Origin: an uncultured Collinsella sp.
GTDB taxonomy: Bacteria; Actinomycetota; Coriobacteriia; Coriobacteriales; Coriobacteriaceae
Direction of reading: 5' to 3'
DNA: 64,000 nt
NCBI GenBank assembly: GCA_900548815.1
Contig: URLR01000003.1
Coordinates: 6,357-70,356 of the forward strand
In this document: piece after piece, positions 40,272 to 48,637 of the stretch
How the letters are laid out: the number at the start of each line of letters is the position of its first letter
Position numbering within the stretch: position 1 is the first letter of the stretch
Notes under the pieces: model-generated
The model's database searches: none
The model's input: only the letters and a program-made list of their open reading frames with translations
Told to the model about the DNA's origin: nothing
Position numbers and translations under genes: made by a program

Positions 40272-42572
40272 TTACTTGATCTTGGTTGTACCCGGTGCCA
40301 GGTTGGGGTCGGTCTCGTTAGCCTCGGTCTGGAAGTGCTCGGTGTACACGTTCTTGCCGTCGCGGAACATCTCGTAGTACTGCATCTTGGCGTAATCTTC
40401 GCGCGCCTTGGTGGCGGCTGCGGCGGCGGCATCGTCACCGGTGACATTGGAGGAAAGCGCCCAGCGCAGGCTGGCGTCCTCGTAGCCCACCGAGTTGATG
40501 GCGGGCAGCGACTCGCGCAGCGTCATGTGCGCTTTCTGGTAGTCGGTCAGCGGTGCGCCGATCAGCTGCATAAGCTGCGTGGACAGGTAGTTGGTGGACA
40601 GGTCGTCGACCTCGCTCGTCTGGTCGCAGCCGGCAACGTCGTAGTTGGCCCAGATGATGTAGTCGGTCTGCCACAGACGTTCCTGGTGCGTGGCATCGTC
40701 CTCGCCGGTAAACCACTTGTCGTTGAACTTGGACGGGAAGAACGGCTGGTGGTCGCCCCAGAACACCACGACTACCTTACGGTCGAGCTTGCTCAGGGCG
40801 TTGAGGAAGTAGCGAAGCGCCTGGTCGGACTGCTCGATGCACGAGACATACTCGTCGACATCGGAGAGCGTGCCGTCCTCGACGGTCTTGGCGTCCAGAT
40901 CGGTCGTGTCGATATTCAGGTGCATCTGCTTATCGACCGGCAGCAGGCCCGTATCGTAGCCCGAGTGGTTCTGCATGGTCACGTCGAAGATAAACTGCGG
41001 ATCGGCGTTCTGGTCGAGCAGCTCAAGAATCTTGTCGTAGGTAGCCTGATCGGTCACCATGCCGCGCAGGGTGTCGGCTCCCTGGAAATCGTTGATGGAC
41101 AGGAACTGGTCAAAGCCAAAGTCCTTGTAGACGTTCTCGCGGTTCCAGTTGGTCGCGTGGTTGGGGTGCATGGCCGTGGTGGAATAGCCGAGCGATTTGA
41201 ACTGCTCTGCCAAGTTCCCGGTCGTTTCCATGTTGTAGATGGTGTAGGGGTACACGCCCGATCCCAGGTTGGCCATGGAGTTGCCGGTCATAAACTCAAA
41301 CTCGGTATTGGCGGTGCCGCCGCCGTAGGCGCTCACGTAGAGCTTGCCGCGGCTGAGGCAGTTGGACAGGCTCTTAAAGTACTGCGGACCCTCGTAGCCG
41401 GCGCGCATGTTCTGGTAGATCGACAGATCCGAGAACGTCTCGTTCATGATGGCGATGACCGTGGGCTTCTCGCTGTCGAACTGCTCCTGGGCGGCGGCGC
41501 GCTCGTCGCTCTTGGCCGCGTCGGACTTGTCGTAGGCCTTGGCGTACTTTTTGAGCGTGGCCTTGGCATCGTCGACGGAGTAGTCGGCGGGTTTGGGCGG
41601 CTTGATGGACTGTGCCGCACTAATAAAGGCAGGCAGGTAGCCCTCGCGCCAGTAGCTCTCGAGCGGGCGCCAGGTGTAGACGGTGATGCCGAGAGTGTTG
41701 TAGTAGTCGATGAGCGTAACATGCGCGGTCACACCGCCCAGGCACAGCACGGCCACGAGCAGGTTGGTGAGCAGCATGCGCTTGGCGTTGGCGGCGCCCT
41801 TCTGACGGTGCGGTGCCACCAGGCCAGCGTACTCGCACAGCAGCATGGCGATGGCGGTAAAGCCCATGGACAGCACGCAGAACAGCGAGATGGAGAAGGT
41901 GTAGCCGGTGCCGGCGACCGCGGCGGCGGTGGAGATGGCCGAAAGGTCGCCCGGCTGGATGGGCATGGACTTAAACGTGATAACGAAGAACTCGGCAATG
42001 CCCAGGATAAAGAGGGCAAAGGCCAGGACCGCGGGGGCTGCGCCGTGGCGCTGGAATAGGAAGAACAAGCCGACCATGAGCGTGGTGATGATGGCCCACT
42101 CGAGCAGGATGCACAGGGGGTAGACCCAGGTAAAGTCGTGGTTGGACGATACCTCCATGCCCAGCAGCGCAAAGACGCCGGCGAGCAGCAGGCACAGGAC
42201 GGCGGCGACGAGCGGTTTGCCCACAAAGGCGCCGCGCAGGCGGGCGAGCTTGCCGGTGGGGGCGGGGGCGTCGGGCCCGGCGAACGCAAAGACGCGCGGG
42301 GCGATGCGGTCGCGGGCGATGCTGGCCCAAGCGCAGCCGGTGAGGATGGCGTTGGTCAGGATGAGCATCATGAAGGCGAGCGGCTCGTTTTGCGCGACGA
42401 GGCCAATGGCGCCCCAGACGGTCAAAAAGAGCTGGAACAGGCCAAAGGCGACGCTCCAGGCGAAGGCGCCCTTGGCAACGGTGCCCGACTGAGCGCGAAT
42501 GGCCTTGGCCTCGCGCAAGACAAGGTGGACGGTCGCCGCAAGACCGACGAGCGAGATGGCGGCAGCGAACAT
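40272..42572 (-). CDS. LtaS-like sulfatase-domain phosphoglycerol transferase
   Basis: A 766-residue membrane protein. The N-terminal part (about 1-290) has roughly eight to ten membrane helices, more than classical LtaS. The extracellular alkaline-phosphatase/sulfatase domain (about 350-690) has the nucleophile Thr in MNETFSDLSIY, then YGGGTANTEFEFMTGNS and metal-binding FWGDHQPFF. Relatives polymerise lipoteichoic acid or decorate glycans with phosphoglycerol. ATG 42572 follows AGGAG. Substrate here unknown; probably a cell-envelope polymer. Confidence 0.88.
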   Translation of the reverse strand: MFAAAISLVGLAATVHLVLREAKAIRAQSGTVAKGAFAWSVAFGLFQLFLTVWGAIGLVAQNEPLAFMMLILTNAILTGCAWASIARDRIAPRVFAFAGPDAPAPTGKLARLRGAFVGKPLVAAVLCLLLAGVFALLGMEVSSNHDFTWVYPLCILLEWAIITTLMVGLFFLFQRHGAAPAVLAFALFILGIAEFFVITFKSMPIQPGDLSAISTAAAVAGTGYTFSISLFCVLSMGFTAIAMLLCEYAGLVAPHRQKGAANAKRMLLTNLLVAVLCLGGVTAHVTLIDYYNTLGITVYTWRPLESYWREGYLPAFISAAQSIKPPKPADYSVDDAKATLKKYAKAYDKSDAAKSDERAAAQEQFDSEKPTVIAIMNETFSDLSIYQNMRAGYEGPQYFKSLSNCLSRGKLYVSAYGGGTANTEFEFMTGNSMANLGSGVYPYTIYNMETTGNLAEQFKSLGYSTTAMHPNHATNWNRENVYKDFGFDQFLSINDFQGADTLRGMVTDQATYDKILELLDQNADPQFIFDVTMQNHSGYDTGLLPVDKQMHLNIDTTDLDAKTVEDGTLSDVDEYVSCIEQSDQALRYFLNALSKLDRKVVVVFWGDHQPFFPSKFNDKWFTGEDDATHQERLWQTDYIIWANYDVAGCDQTSEVDDLSTNYLSTQLMQLIGAPLTDYQKAHMTLRESLPAINSVGYEDASLRWALSSNVTGDDAAAAAATKAREDYAKMQYYEMFRDGKNVYTEHFQTEANETDPNLAPGTTKIK

Positions 42573-42785
42573 GCTGAGACTCCTCACAAACTAAAACGTA
42601 CGAAAGCGGGGGTTTACCCGATTGTTACCAAGATATGCGCTGCAATTGGTGTCTGCGCACAACAACCAGCCATATTAACGCGCACGTGTGGCGGTGTGAC
42701 GCAATGTAGTGGCGACCTGCGCGATAATGGACGGGAATTACACGGAAACGTAAAGGCTTCTTAAAGAATTAGCGAGGATGAGGCG

Positions 42786-43634
42786 ATGAACGAGCAGGTT
42801 TGCACCAAGGCTGTGGATACGTGTGGCTATCCGGTCGAGACCACGGGCAATGCGGTGCTGGACACGTTGGAGCACCGTTCCTCCACGCGTGCCTTCGCGC
42901 GTGATGACGACGACCGTCCCGTGGCGGTGACCGACGAGCAGCGGGCGGCAATTTTGCATGCGGCGAGTCGCGCGCCGTCGGCGGGCGCCATGATGATGTA
43001 TTCCATCGTGAGCATTCGCGAGCAGGCTACGCTGGATCGTCTGGCCGACCTGTGCGACCACCAGCCCATGATCGCCAAGGCGCCCTGGGCACTAATATTT
43101 GTGGTCGATTATGCCAAGTGGATCGATCTGTTTGAGCACGTGGGCTGCTTTGAGCCCGAGTTTGTCGAGCGTACGGGCAAGGCGCCCCGCCGCGCGCCGG
43201 GTTTGGGCGACTTTGCCATCGCGGCCCAGGATGCCGTGATCGCCGCGCAAAACGCCGTGGTTGCCGCCGAGGCTCTGGGCTTGGGGAGCTGCTATATCGG
43301 TGATATCGTCGAGAATGCCGAGGAAGTTGCCGAGCTGCTGGATCTGCCTCCGTATACCATGCCGCTGTCGATGCTCATCATCGGCACGCCCCGCAAGGAG
43401 CGCCCGGCTATTGCGCATCCCGTGGTGAACCTGGTGCACGAGGAACGCTACTGCCGCGCCGATGCTGCGACCATGGACGCGCAGGTGGCCGAGATGGACG
43501 CGATGTTCCGTCCGCATGCCCGCGAGGTAGGCGAGCGCGTGGTGGATATCTACACCCGCAAGCACACGAGCCCCTTTATGGCCGAGATGAGCCGTTCCAT
43601 GGAGTGGTGGTTCAAAAACTGGCTTGGAAAATGA
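42786..43634 (+). CDS. NADPH-type nitroreductase (NfsA/Frp-like)
   Basis: A 282-residue nitroreductase with EHRSSTRAFAR (FMN binding) and RAPSAGAMMMYSIVSI near the N-terminus and AQNAVVAAEALGLGSCYIG in the core. The C-terminal extension (about 200-282) is longer than in the 173-residue protein at 20093. The ATG at 42786 follows GAGGATGAGG. Substrate unknown. A family C hairpin follows the stop. Confidence 0.88.
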   Translation: MNEQVCTKAVDTCGYPVETTGNAVLDTLEHRSSTRAFARDDDDRPVAVTDEQRAAILHAASRAPSAGAMMMYSIVSIREQATLDRLADLCDHQPMIAKAPWALIFVVDYAKWIDLFEHVGCFEPEFVERTGKAPRRAPGLGDFAIAAQDAVIAAQNAVVAAEALGLGSCYIGDIVENAEEVAELLDLPPYTMPLSMLIIGTPRKERPAIAHPVVNLVHEERYCRADAATMDAQVAEMDAMFRPHAREVGERVVDIYTRKHTSPFMAEMSRSMEWWFKNWLGK

Positions 43635-43638
43635 CGGA

Positions 43639-43667
43639 TGTGACAAAGGGACAGTCCCTTTGTTGCA
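43639..43667. repeat. Dispersed hairpin family C, copy 2
   Basis: TGTGACAAAGGGACAGTCCC then TTTGTTGCA; the arms TGTGACAAAGGGAC/GTCCCTTTGTTGCA pair. It starts just after the nitroreductase stop and shares its first 20 bases with 25613. It may act as terminator. Confidence 0.75.
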
Positions 43668-43793
43668 TTCCATATCGCCGCTGTGGCCTAAAGGTCGTAT
43701 AAATGTTTATCTAGCTGGGAAGACGGTGCCATTTAAACATGGGCCGATTACCTATAATCCCTTCGAACATTAAAGTTGGGAGGAAACCGGCTT

Positions 43794-45821
43794 ATGGAAC
43801 AAAAGGCCAAGGAGGCAGCCTCGCACGCTGCGATTCCTGTGAGCATCTCGGCGATGCTCGTCACGCTGGGCGTGGTGTATGGCGATATCGGCACCAGCCC
43901 CATGTATGTAACCAAGGCGCTCGTCGCCGGCAACGGCGGCATCGGAAGCGTCACGGAGGAGTTCGTGCTCGGCGCGCTCTCCCTTGTCGTGTGGACGGTC
44001 ACGTTGCTGACCACCATCAAGTATGTGCTCATCTCGCTGCGCGCCGATAACCATGGCGAGGGCGGTATCTTTGCCCTGTACAGTCTGGTCAAGCGCTGCG
44101 GCAAGTGGCTCATCATCCCCGCCATGCTGGGTGGCGCCGCGCTGCTCGCCGACGGCATCCTGACGCCGGCCGTTACCGTTACCACGGCCATCGAGGGCCT
44201 GCGCACCATCCCGGCGGTCCATGCCGTGCTGGGCGATGACCAGGGCCGCGTCGTCGCCATTACGCTCGCCATCATCATCGTGCTCTTCTTGGTACAGCGC
44301 ATCGGTACGGCCAAGATCGGTCACGCCTTTGGCCCCATCATGACGCTGTGGTTCCTGTTCCTGGGCGGCACGGGTCTGTTCTTTGTCTTCCAGCGCCCCG
44401 CCGTGCTGCTGTGCCTCAACCCGGTGCGCGGCATCACCTTTTTGCTGAGCCCCAACAACCACGCGGGCATCATGATTCTGGGCAGTTGCTTCCTCGCCAC
44501 CACCGGTGCCGAGGCGCTCTACTCCGACATGGGCCACGTCGGCCGCGGCAACATCTACGCTACCTGGCCGTTCGTTAAGTGCTGCCTGCTGCTTTCCTAT
44601 ATGGGCCAGGGCGCTTGGCTTATGAACAACGCTGCCAACCCCGAGCTCATGGGCATTGCCGACCTCAACCCGTTCTACCAGATGCTCGCCCCGGGCCTGC
44701 GTCCCTTTGCCGTAGGCCTTTCCACCGTTGCGGCCATCATTGCCTCGCAGGCGCTCATCACCGGCGCATTCTCGCTGGTGTCCGAGGCCAGCCGTCTGGA
44801 CCTCATGCCGCACATGCAGGTCTTCTACCCTGCCGAGACCAAGGGCCAGCTCTACATCCCCATGGTCAACAACGTCATGCTTGTCGGCTGCGTCATCGTG
44901 GTGCTGCTGTTCCAGAACTCGGCGCATATGGAAGCCGCGTACGGCCTTGCCATTACGCTGACTATGATGTGCACCACGCTGCTGCTCTTCTTCTACCTGC
45001 ACGAGGAGCGCAAGCTCAAGGTTGCTCCGTGGATCTTCGCGGCCTTCTTCCTTTTGCTCGAAGGCTTCTTCTTCGTGAGCTCGCTCACCAAGTTCTTCCA
45101 CGGCGGCTATTTCACCATCCTCATGGCTGCACTCATCATGGGCATTATGGTGTGCTGGTACAACGGCACGGCGGTCGAGCAGCGTCAGTTTACGCTGCTG
45201 CCGCTGCGCAGCTACCTGCCGCAGCTCAAGCGCCTGCGCGACGACGACCGTTACGAGCGCATGAGTGACAACGTCGTGTACCTGACCAAGGACACCCATA
45301 CCGACTACATCGACCGCGATATCGTCTATTCGATCTTGGACAAGCATCCCAAGCGTGCCCGCGCCTGGTGGTTTGTGAATGTCGAGACCATGGACGAACC
45401 GCATACCTTTGCCTATTCGGTCGAGACGTTCGGCACCGACTACGTGTTCCGTGTGCATCTGTACCTGGGCTACAAGATCAACCAGCGCGTCAATGCCTAC
45501 CTGCGTCAGGTTGTTCAGGACCTGGCTGCCACCGGCGAGCTGCCGCCGCAGACGCATGACTACTCGGTCTACAAGGATCCGGGTAACATCGGCACGTTCA
45601 AGTTCGTCCTGATTCGTAAGCTTCTGGCGCCTGAAAGCGATGTGGAGCCGAGCGAGCGTACGGCCATCACGCTCAAGTACATCATTCGCCGCGCCGCCGG
45701 CACGCCCGCGCGTTGGTACGGCCTGGAGAACTCCAACGTGAGCTTTGAGTACGTGCCGCTGTTCACCAAGTTCAAGGCCGTGAACAAGATGCAGCGCCTG
45801 GCTCCCAACGAGCGGCCGTAG
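43794..45821 (+). CDS. kup: Kup-family potassium uptake protein
   Basis: A 675-residue transporter with about twelve membrane helices (residues 20-440) and a soluble C-terminal domain. The N-terminal signature LGVVYGDIGTSPMYV and TTIKYVLISLRADNHGEGG are diagnostic for KUP/HAK/KT. TGAEALYSDMGHVGR is also conserved. It imports K+ with protons. GGGAGG precedes ATG 43794; TATAAT at 43753 may be the -10 box. It is first in an operon with a small membrane protein and KdpD/KdpE-like regulators. Confidence 0.95.
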   Translation: MEQKAKEAASHAAIPVSISAMLVTLGVVYGDIGTSPMYVTKALVAGNGGIGSVTEEFVLGALSLVVWTVTLLTTIKYVLISLRADNHGEGGIFALYSLVKRCGKWLIIPAMLGGAALLADGILTPAVTVTTAIEGLRTIPAVHAVLGDDQGRVVAITLAIIIVLFLVQRIGTAKIGHAFGPIMTLWFLFLGGTGLFFVFQRPAVLLCLNPVRGITFLLSPNNHAGIMILGSCFLATTGAEALYSDMGHVGRGNIYATWPFVKCCLLLSYMGQGAWLMNNAANPELMGIADLNPFYQMLAPGLRPFAVGLSTVAAIIASQALITGAFSLVSEASRLDLMPHMQVFYPAETKGQLYIPMVNNVMLVGCVIVVLLFQNSAHMEAAYGLAITLTMMCTTLLLFFYLHEERKLKVAPWIFAAFFLLLEGFFFVSSLTKFFHGGYFTILMAALIMGIMVCWYNGTAVEQRQFTLLPLRSYLPQLKRLRDDDRYERMSDNVVYLTKDTHTDYIDRDIVYSILDKHPKRARAWWFVNVETMDEPHTFAYSVETFGTDYVFRVHLYLGYKINQRVNAYLRQVVQDLAATGELPPQTHDYSVYKDPGNIGTFKFVLIRKLLAPESDVEPSERTAITLKYIIRRAAGTPARWYGLENSNVSFEYVPLFTKFKAVNKMQRLAPNERP

Positions 45822-45890
45822 TCGACGCTCGAGGTTTGTCTGCGAACGGGCGGGCTTGTGTTGACGGGGATTGAGTCTTGGGAGGAAACC

Positions 45891-46085
45891 ATGGATGCAA
45901 AGGTGCTTGACGGTTGCGATCTTGCGACCGAGCTGGTGCGTGAGGTACGCGCCGATGCTGCCGAAGATCGGTTCTTTACGAATCGGGCCAACATGGACAT
46001 GGCCGACCGCGTGATTTCGATCGTGGTGACGGTGCTTGTCGCGGCGTGCGTGTGCGCACTGCTCGCGCACGTGCTGTTTGTCTAA
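45891..46085 (+). CDS. Small single-pass membrane protein
   Basis: A 64-residue protein with a polar N-terminus and one C-terminal hydrophobic helix (DRVISIVVTVLVAACVCALL). The strong GGGAGG site before ATG 45891 supports translation. It lies between kup and kdpD. Position and size recall small accessory subunits such as KdpF, but the sequence is not recognisably KdpF. Role unknown. Confidence 0.7.
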   Translation: MDAKVLDGCDLATELVREVRADAAEDRFFTNRANMDMADRVISIVVTVLVAACVCALLAHVLFV

Positions 46086-46131
46086 CGTCCGCAGGTTGCA
46101 AAGGCTTTACACTTGGAACCACCACAAGGGG

Positions 46132-46172
46132 AAACCACCACAAAGGTGCCTGTCCCCTTTGTGGTGGTTTTT
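46132..46172. repeat. Dispersed repeat family B, copy 3
   Basis: AAACCACCACAAAGGTGCCT then GTCCCCTTTGTGGTGGTTTT. A truncated AACCACCACAAGGGG lies just before it (46117-46131). It sits between the small membrane gene and kdpD, so it may terminate or process the operon transcript. Confidence 0.85.
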
Positions 46173-46198
46173 GTTTTTGAGAGAGGGGCGGAACGCTG

Positions 46199-47824
46199 AT
46201 GGACGTCCGTACGGACGGCGATATTGCCGATAGCTTTTGGTGGCGGCGCACAACGCTGACGCGCCGCACTCCTCTGTATGACGCCTGCGTATCGGTGGGG
46301 CTGCTGGTCGCGGCGACGATTGTGGGCGCGCTGCTCGACCATCCGGGTCTCGCGCCGAGCATCATGATCGTCTATGTGTTCGCCGTTCAGCTGTGCGCAT
46401 TCTTTACCTGGAGTCGCCTGTATTGCTTGCTGAGCTCGGCTGCCGCCGTGGCGCTCTACAACTTCTTGTTTGTCGACCCGCGCTACTCGCTGTCGCTTAT
46501 CGACCGCGGCTATCCCGGCATGTTCTTCATCATGTTCGTGGTCTCGCTTGTGTCGAGCTCGATTGCGTTGGCCCTGCGCCGCGCCTTGGCACAGACTGCC
46601 GCCAGCGACCGCCGCACGCATATGGTGCTCGAGACCAACCGCATGCTGCAGCGGTGCGCCGATCAGCATCAGATCGTTCACGCCATGGCCACGCAGCTGG
46701 CGCGTCTTTCGGGCTGCCCTGTCGTGTGGTACAGCGCCGACGCCGAGGGCGATGACCTGCTGCCGCGCGCGACTTACACGGCCGTGGGCGATGCCGCACC
46801 GGTGCACGAACTGGCGCCGCAGATGCCGCCTCGGCTCTCGGCGTCCGCCTATGTGGGAACGCCGCTCGACGCCACGTTTGGCGGCTCGGCGTTTTATGGC
46901 ATCTACCTGACGGTTCGCACGGGCGACGGCTTCGCGCGCTCGGGCGACCCCGCCTCGGTGGTGGGCGTGCTGGCTATCGTTGCCGAGCCCGACGTGCTGA
47001 CGCATGAGGAGCGGACACTTGCCGATGCCATCGTGAGCGAAGGCGAGCTGGCGCTCGATCGCGCCCGCGCCATGGAGGCCCGCGAGGAGGCGGCGGTGCT
47101 TGCCAAAAATGAGCAGCTGCGCGCCAACCTGCTGCGCTCCATCTCGCACGACCTGCGCACGCCGCTCACCAGTATTTCGGGTAATGCCGATGTGCTGCTC
47201 GACCAGGGCTCGACCGGCACCGCCGTGCTCGACGCCCAAACGCGCCGCGGCCTGCTCTTGTCCATTCGCTCGGATGCGCAATGGCTCAACGCCACCGTCG
47301 AGAACCTGCTCGCCATCACCAAGCTCGAGGGCGGCGGTATGCGCCTGTCGACCACGCTCGAGCTCATGGACGATATCGTCGAGGAGGCGCTGCGCCACGT
47401 AAGTCCGGCCGTGCGTGAGCACGATCTTAAGGTAGTGCCGTGCGACGAGCCGGCGCTCGTCAACGTCGATGCGCGCCTGATGGTGCAGCTGGTGGTCAAT
47501 CTGGTGAACAACGCCATCACCTATACGCCCGCGGGCTCGCATATCATGATTTCGATTAGCGTCGACGATGGACGCGTGGCGTGCTCGGTTGCCGATGATG
47601 GTCCGGGCATCGCACCCGAGGATCGCGAGCGCATCTTTGAGTCGTTCTACACCGCCAACCACGGTTTGGCCGACAGCCATCGCAGCGTGGGCCTGGGTCT
47701 TTCGCTCTGCCGCTCCATTGCGCTGGCGCATGGCGGTAGCATAGAGGTTGCCGCGGCGGACCCGCACGGCTCGGTCTTTACGATTGAGCTTCCCGTCGCC
47801 GACGTTTCGTTTGATAAGGAGTAG
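46199..47824 (+). CDS. kdpD: KdpD-like sensor histidine kinase lacking the N-terminal KdpD domain
   Basis: A 541-residue kinase corresponding to the C-terminal half of KdpD. Four membrane helices (DUF4118, about 28-125, with YNFLFVDPRYSL) precede a GAF-like domain (about 140-275). HisKA has the phospho-His in SISHDLRTPLTSI near residue 317; HATPase_c has NLVNNAITYTPAG, DDGPGIAPEDRERIF and GLGLSLCRSI. The Kdp sensor and universal-stress domains (about 350 residues) of full KdpD are missing. The operon suggests it senses potassium or turgor and controls kup. GAGAGGGG precedes ATG 46199. Confidence 0.85.
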   Translation: MDVRTDGDIADSFWWRRTTLTRRTPLYDACVSVGLLVAATIVGALLDHPGLAPSIMIVYVFAVQLCAFFTWSRLYCLLSSAAAVALYNFLFVDPRYSLSLIDRGYPGMFFIMFVVSLVSSSIALALRRALAQTAASDRRTHMVLETNRMLQRCADQHQIVHAMATQLARLSGCPVVWYSADAEGDDLLPRATYTAVGDAAPVHELAPQMPPRLSASAYVGTPLDATFGGSAFYGIYLTVRTGDGFARSGDPASVVGVLAIVAEPDVLTHEERTLADAIVSEGELALDRARAMEAREEAAVLAKNEQLRANLLRSISHDLRTPLTSISGNADVLLDQGSTGTAVLDAQTRRGLLLSIRSDAQWLNATVENLLAITKLEGGGMRLSTTLELMDDIVEEALRHVSPAVREHDLKVVPCDEPALVNVDARLMVQLVVNLVNNAITYTPAGSHIMISISVDDGRVACSVADDGPGIAPEDRERIFESFYTANHGLADSHRSVGLGLSLCRSIALAHGGSIEVAAADPHGSVFTIELPVADVSFDKE

Positions 47825-47828
47825 CGCC

Positions 47829-48542
47829 GTGCCGAACTCTGCCGTAAAACCGCTCATCTTGGTTGTTGAGGACGACCCCGCTGTCCGCAACCTTATCGTT
47901 GCCGCGCTCGAGACGCACGGCTTGCGCCATATGGCCGTGGAGACCGCCCATGCCGCCATCGCCGCCGCCTCGTCGCAGGCGCCGAGCATTGTGCTGCTCG
48001 ATCTGGGCCTGCCCGATATGGACGGCGTCAAGGTGGTGGAGTCGGTGCGCGCATGGTCGGGAATGCCGATCATTGTGGTCTCGGCGCGCAGCGAGGACGC
48101 GGATAAGATTCGCGCGCTCGATGCCGGTGCCGACGACTATCTGACCAAGCCGTTTTCGGTCGAGGAACTGCTCGCGCGCATTCGCACGACGCTCAGGCGC
48201 CTTTCGTATGCGCAAACGGGCAGTGTTGCCTCCGAGGGCTCGTTCGATACCGGTGAGCTGCATATCGATTTTGATGCCGGCATCGCCACGATGGATGGCG
48301 AGGAACTGCATCTGACGCCGATCGAGTACAAGCTCCTGTGCCTGCTGGCGCATAACGCCGACAAGGTGCTGACACACCAGTCTATCCTGCATGAGATTTG
48401 GGGCACGGCAACTAAGAGTGACCTGGCAAGCCTGCGCGTCTTTATGGGTACGCTGCGCAAGAAGATCGAGTCCGACCCCGCGCATCCGCGCTATATCCAG
48501 ACGCACGTGGGTATCGGCTATCGCCTGGTCACCCAAGGCTAG
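47829..48542 (+). CDS. kdpE: KdpE-like response regulator
   Basis: A 237-residue OmpR/PhoB-type regulator. The receiver domain has VVEDDPAVR, phospho-acceptor Asp in VLLDLGLPDMDG and the Lys of YLTKPFS. The C-terminal winged helix includes LTPIEYKLLCLLAHNADKVL and RVFMGTLRKKIE. GTG 47829 is preceded by AAGGAG overlapping the kinase stop. It is the cognate partner of the KdpD-like kinase; the target is probably the kup operon promoter. Confidence 0.92.
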   Translation: MPNSAVKPLILVVEDDPAVRNLIVAALETHGLRHMAVETAHAAIAAASSQAPSIVLLDLGLPDMDGVKVVESVRAWSGMPIIVVSARSEDADKIRALDAGADDYLTKPFSVEELLARIRTTLRRLSYAQTGSVASEGSFDTGELHIDFDAGIATMDGEELHLTPIEYKLLCLLAHNADKVLTHQSILHEIWGTATKSDLASLRVFMGTLRKKIESDPAHPRYIQTHVGIGYRLVTQG

Positions 48543-48566
48543 GACGGCGCCCGCCATCCCAATATG

Positions 48567-48633
48567 AGTTGCGGTGAAATACGGTCTAAATTTGCCTAAT
48601 TCCAGGCAAAGCAGTCCGTATTCCACCGCAACT
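48567..48633. repeat. Foldback family D, copy 2
   Basis: AGTTGCGGTGAAATACGG (48567 onward) pairs with TCCGTATTCCACCGCAACT (48615-48633), with an inner TTTGCCT/AGGCAAA stem. Same termini as 33162-33230. It lies between convergent kdpE and rlmL genes. Confidence 0.88.
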
Positions 48634-48637
48634 TTGT

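Noticed and set aside
40335..42059. Long plus-strand frame opposite the LtaS-like gene
   Set aside because: It is a shadow of a gene with clear catalytic motifs; no ribosome site and no recognisable domain.
43770..46070. 766-residue minus-strand frame opposite kup
   Set aside because: Antisense shadow; composition rich in His, Gly and Arg, typical of reverse reading of GC-rich membrane genes.
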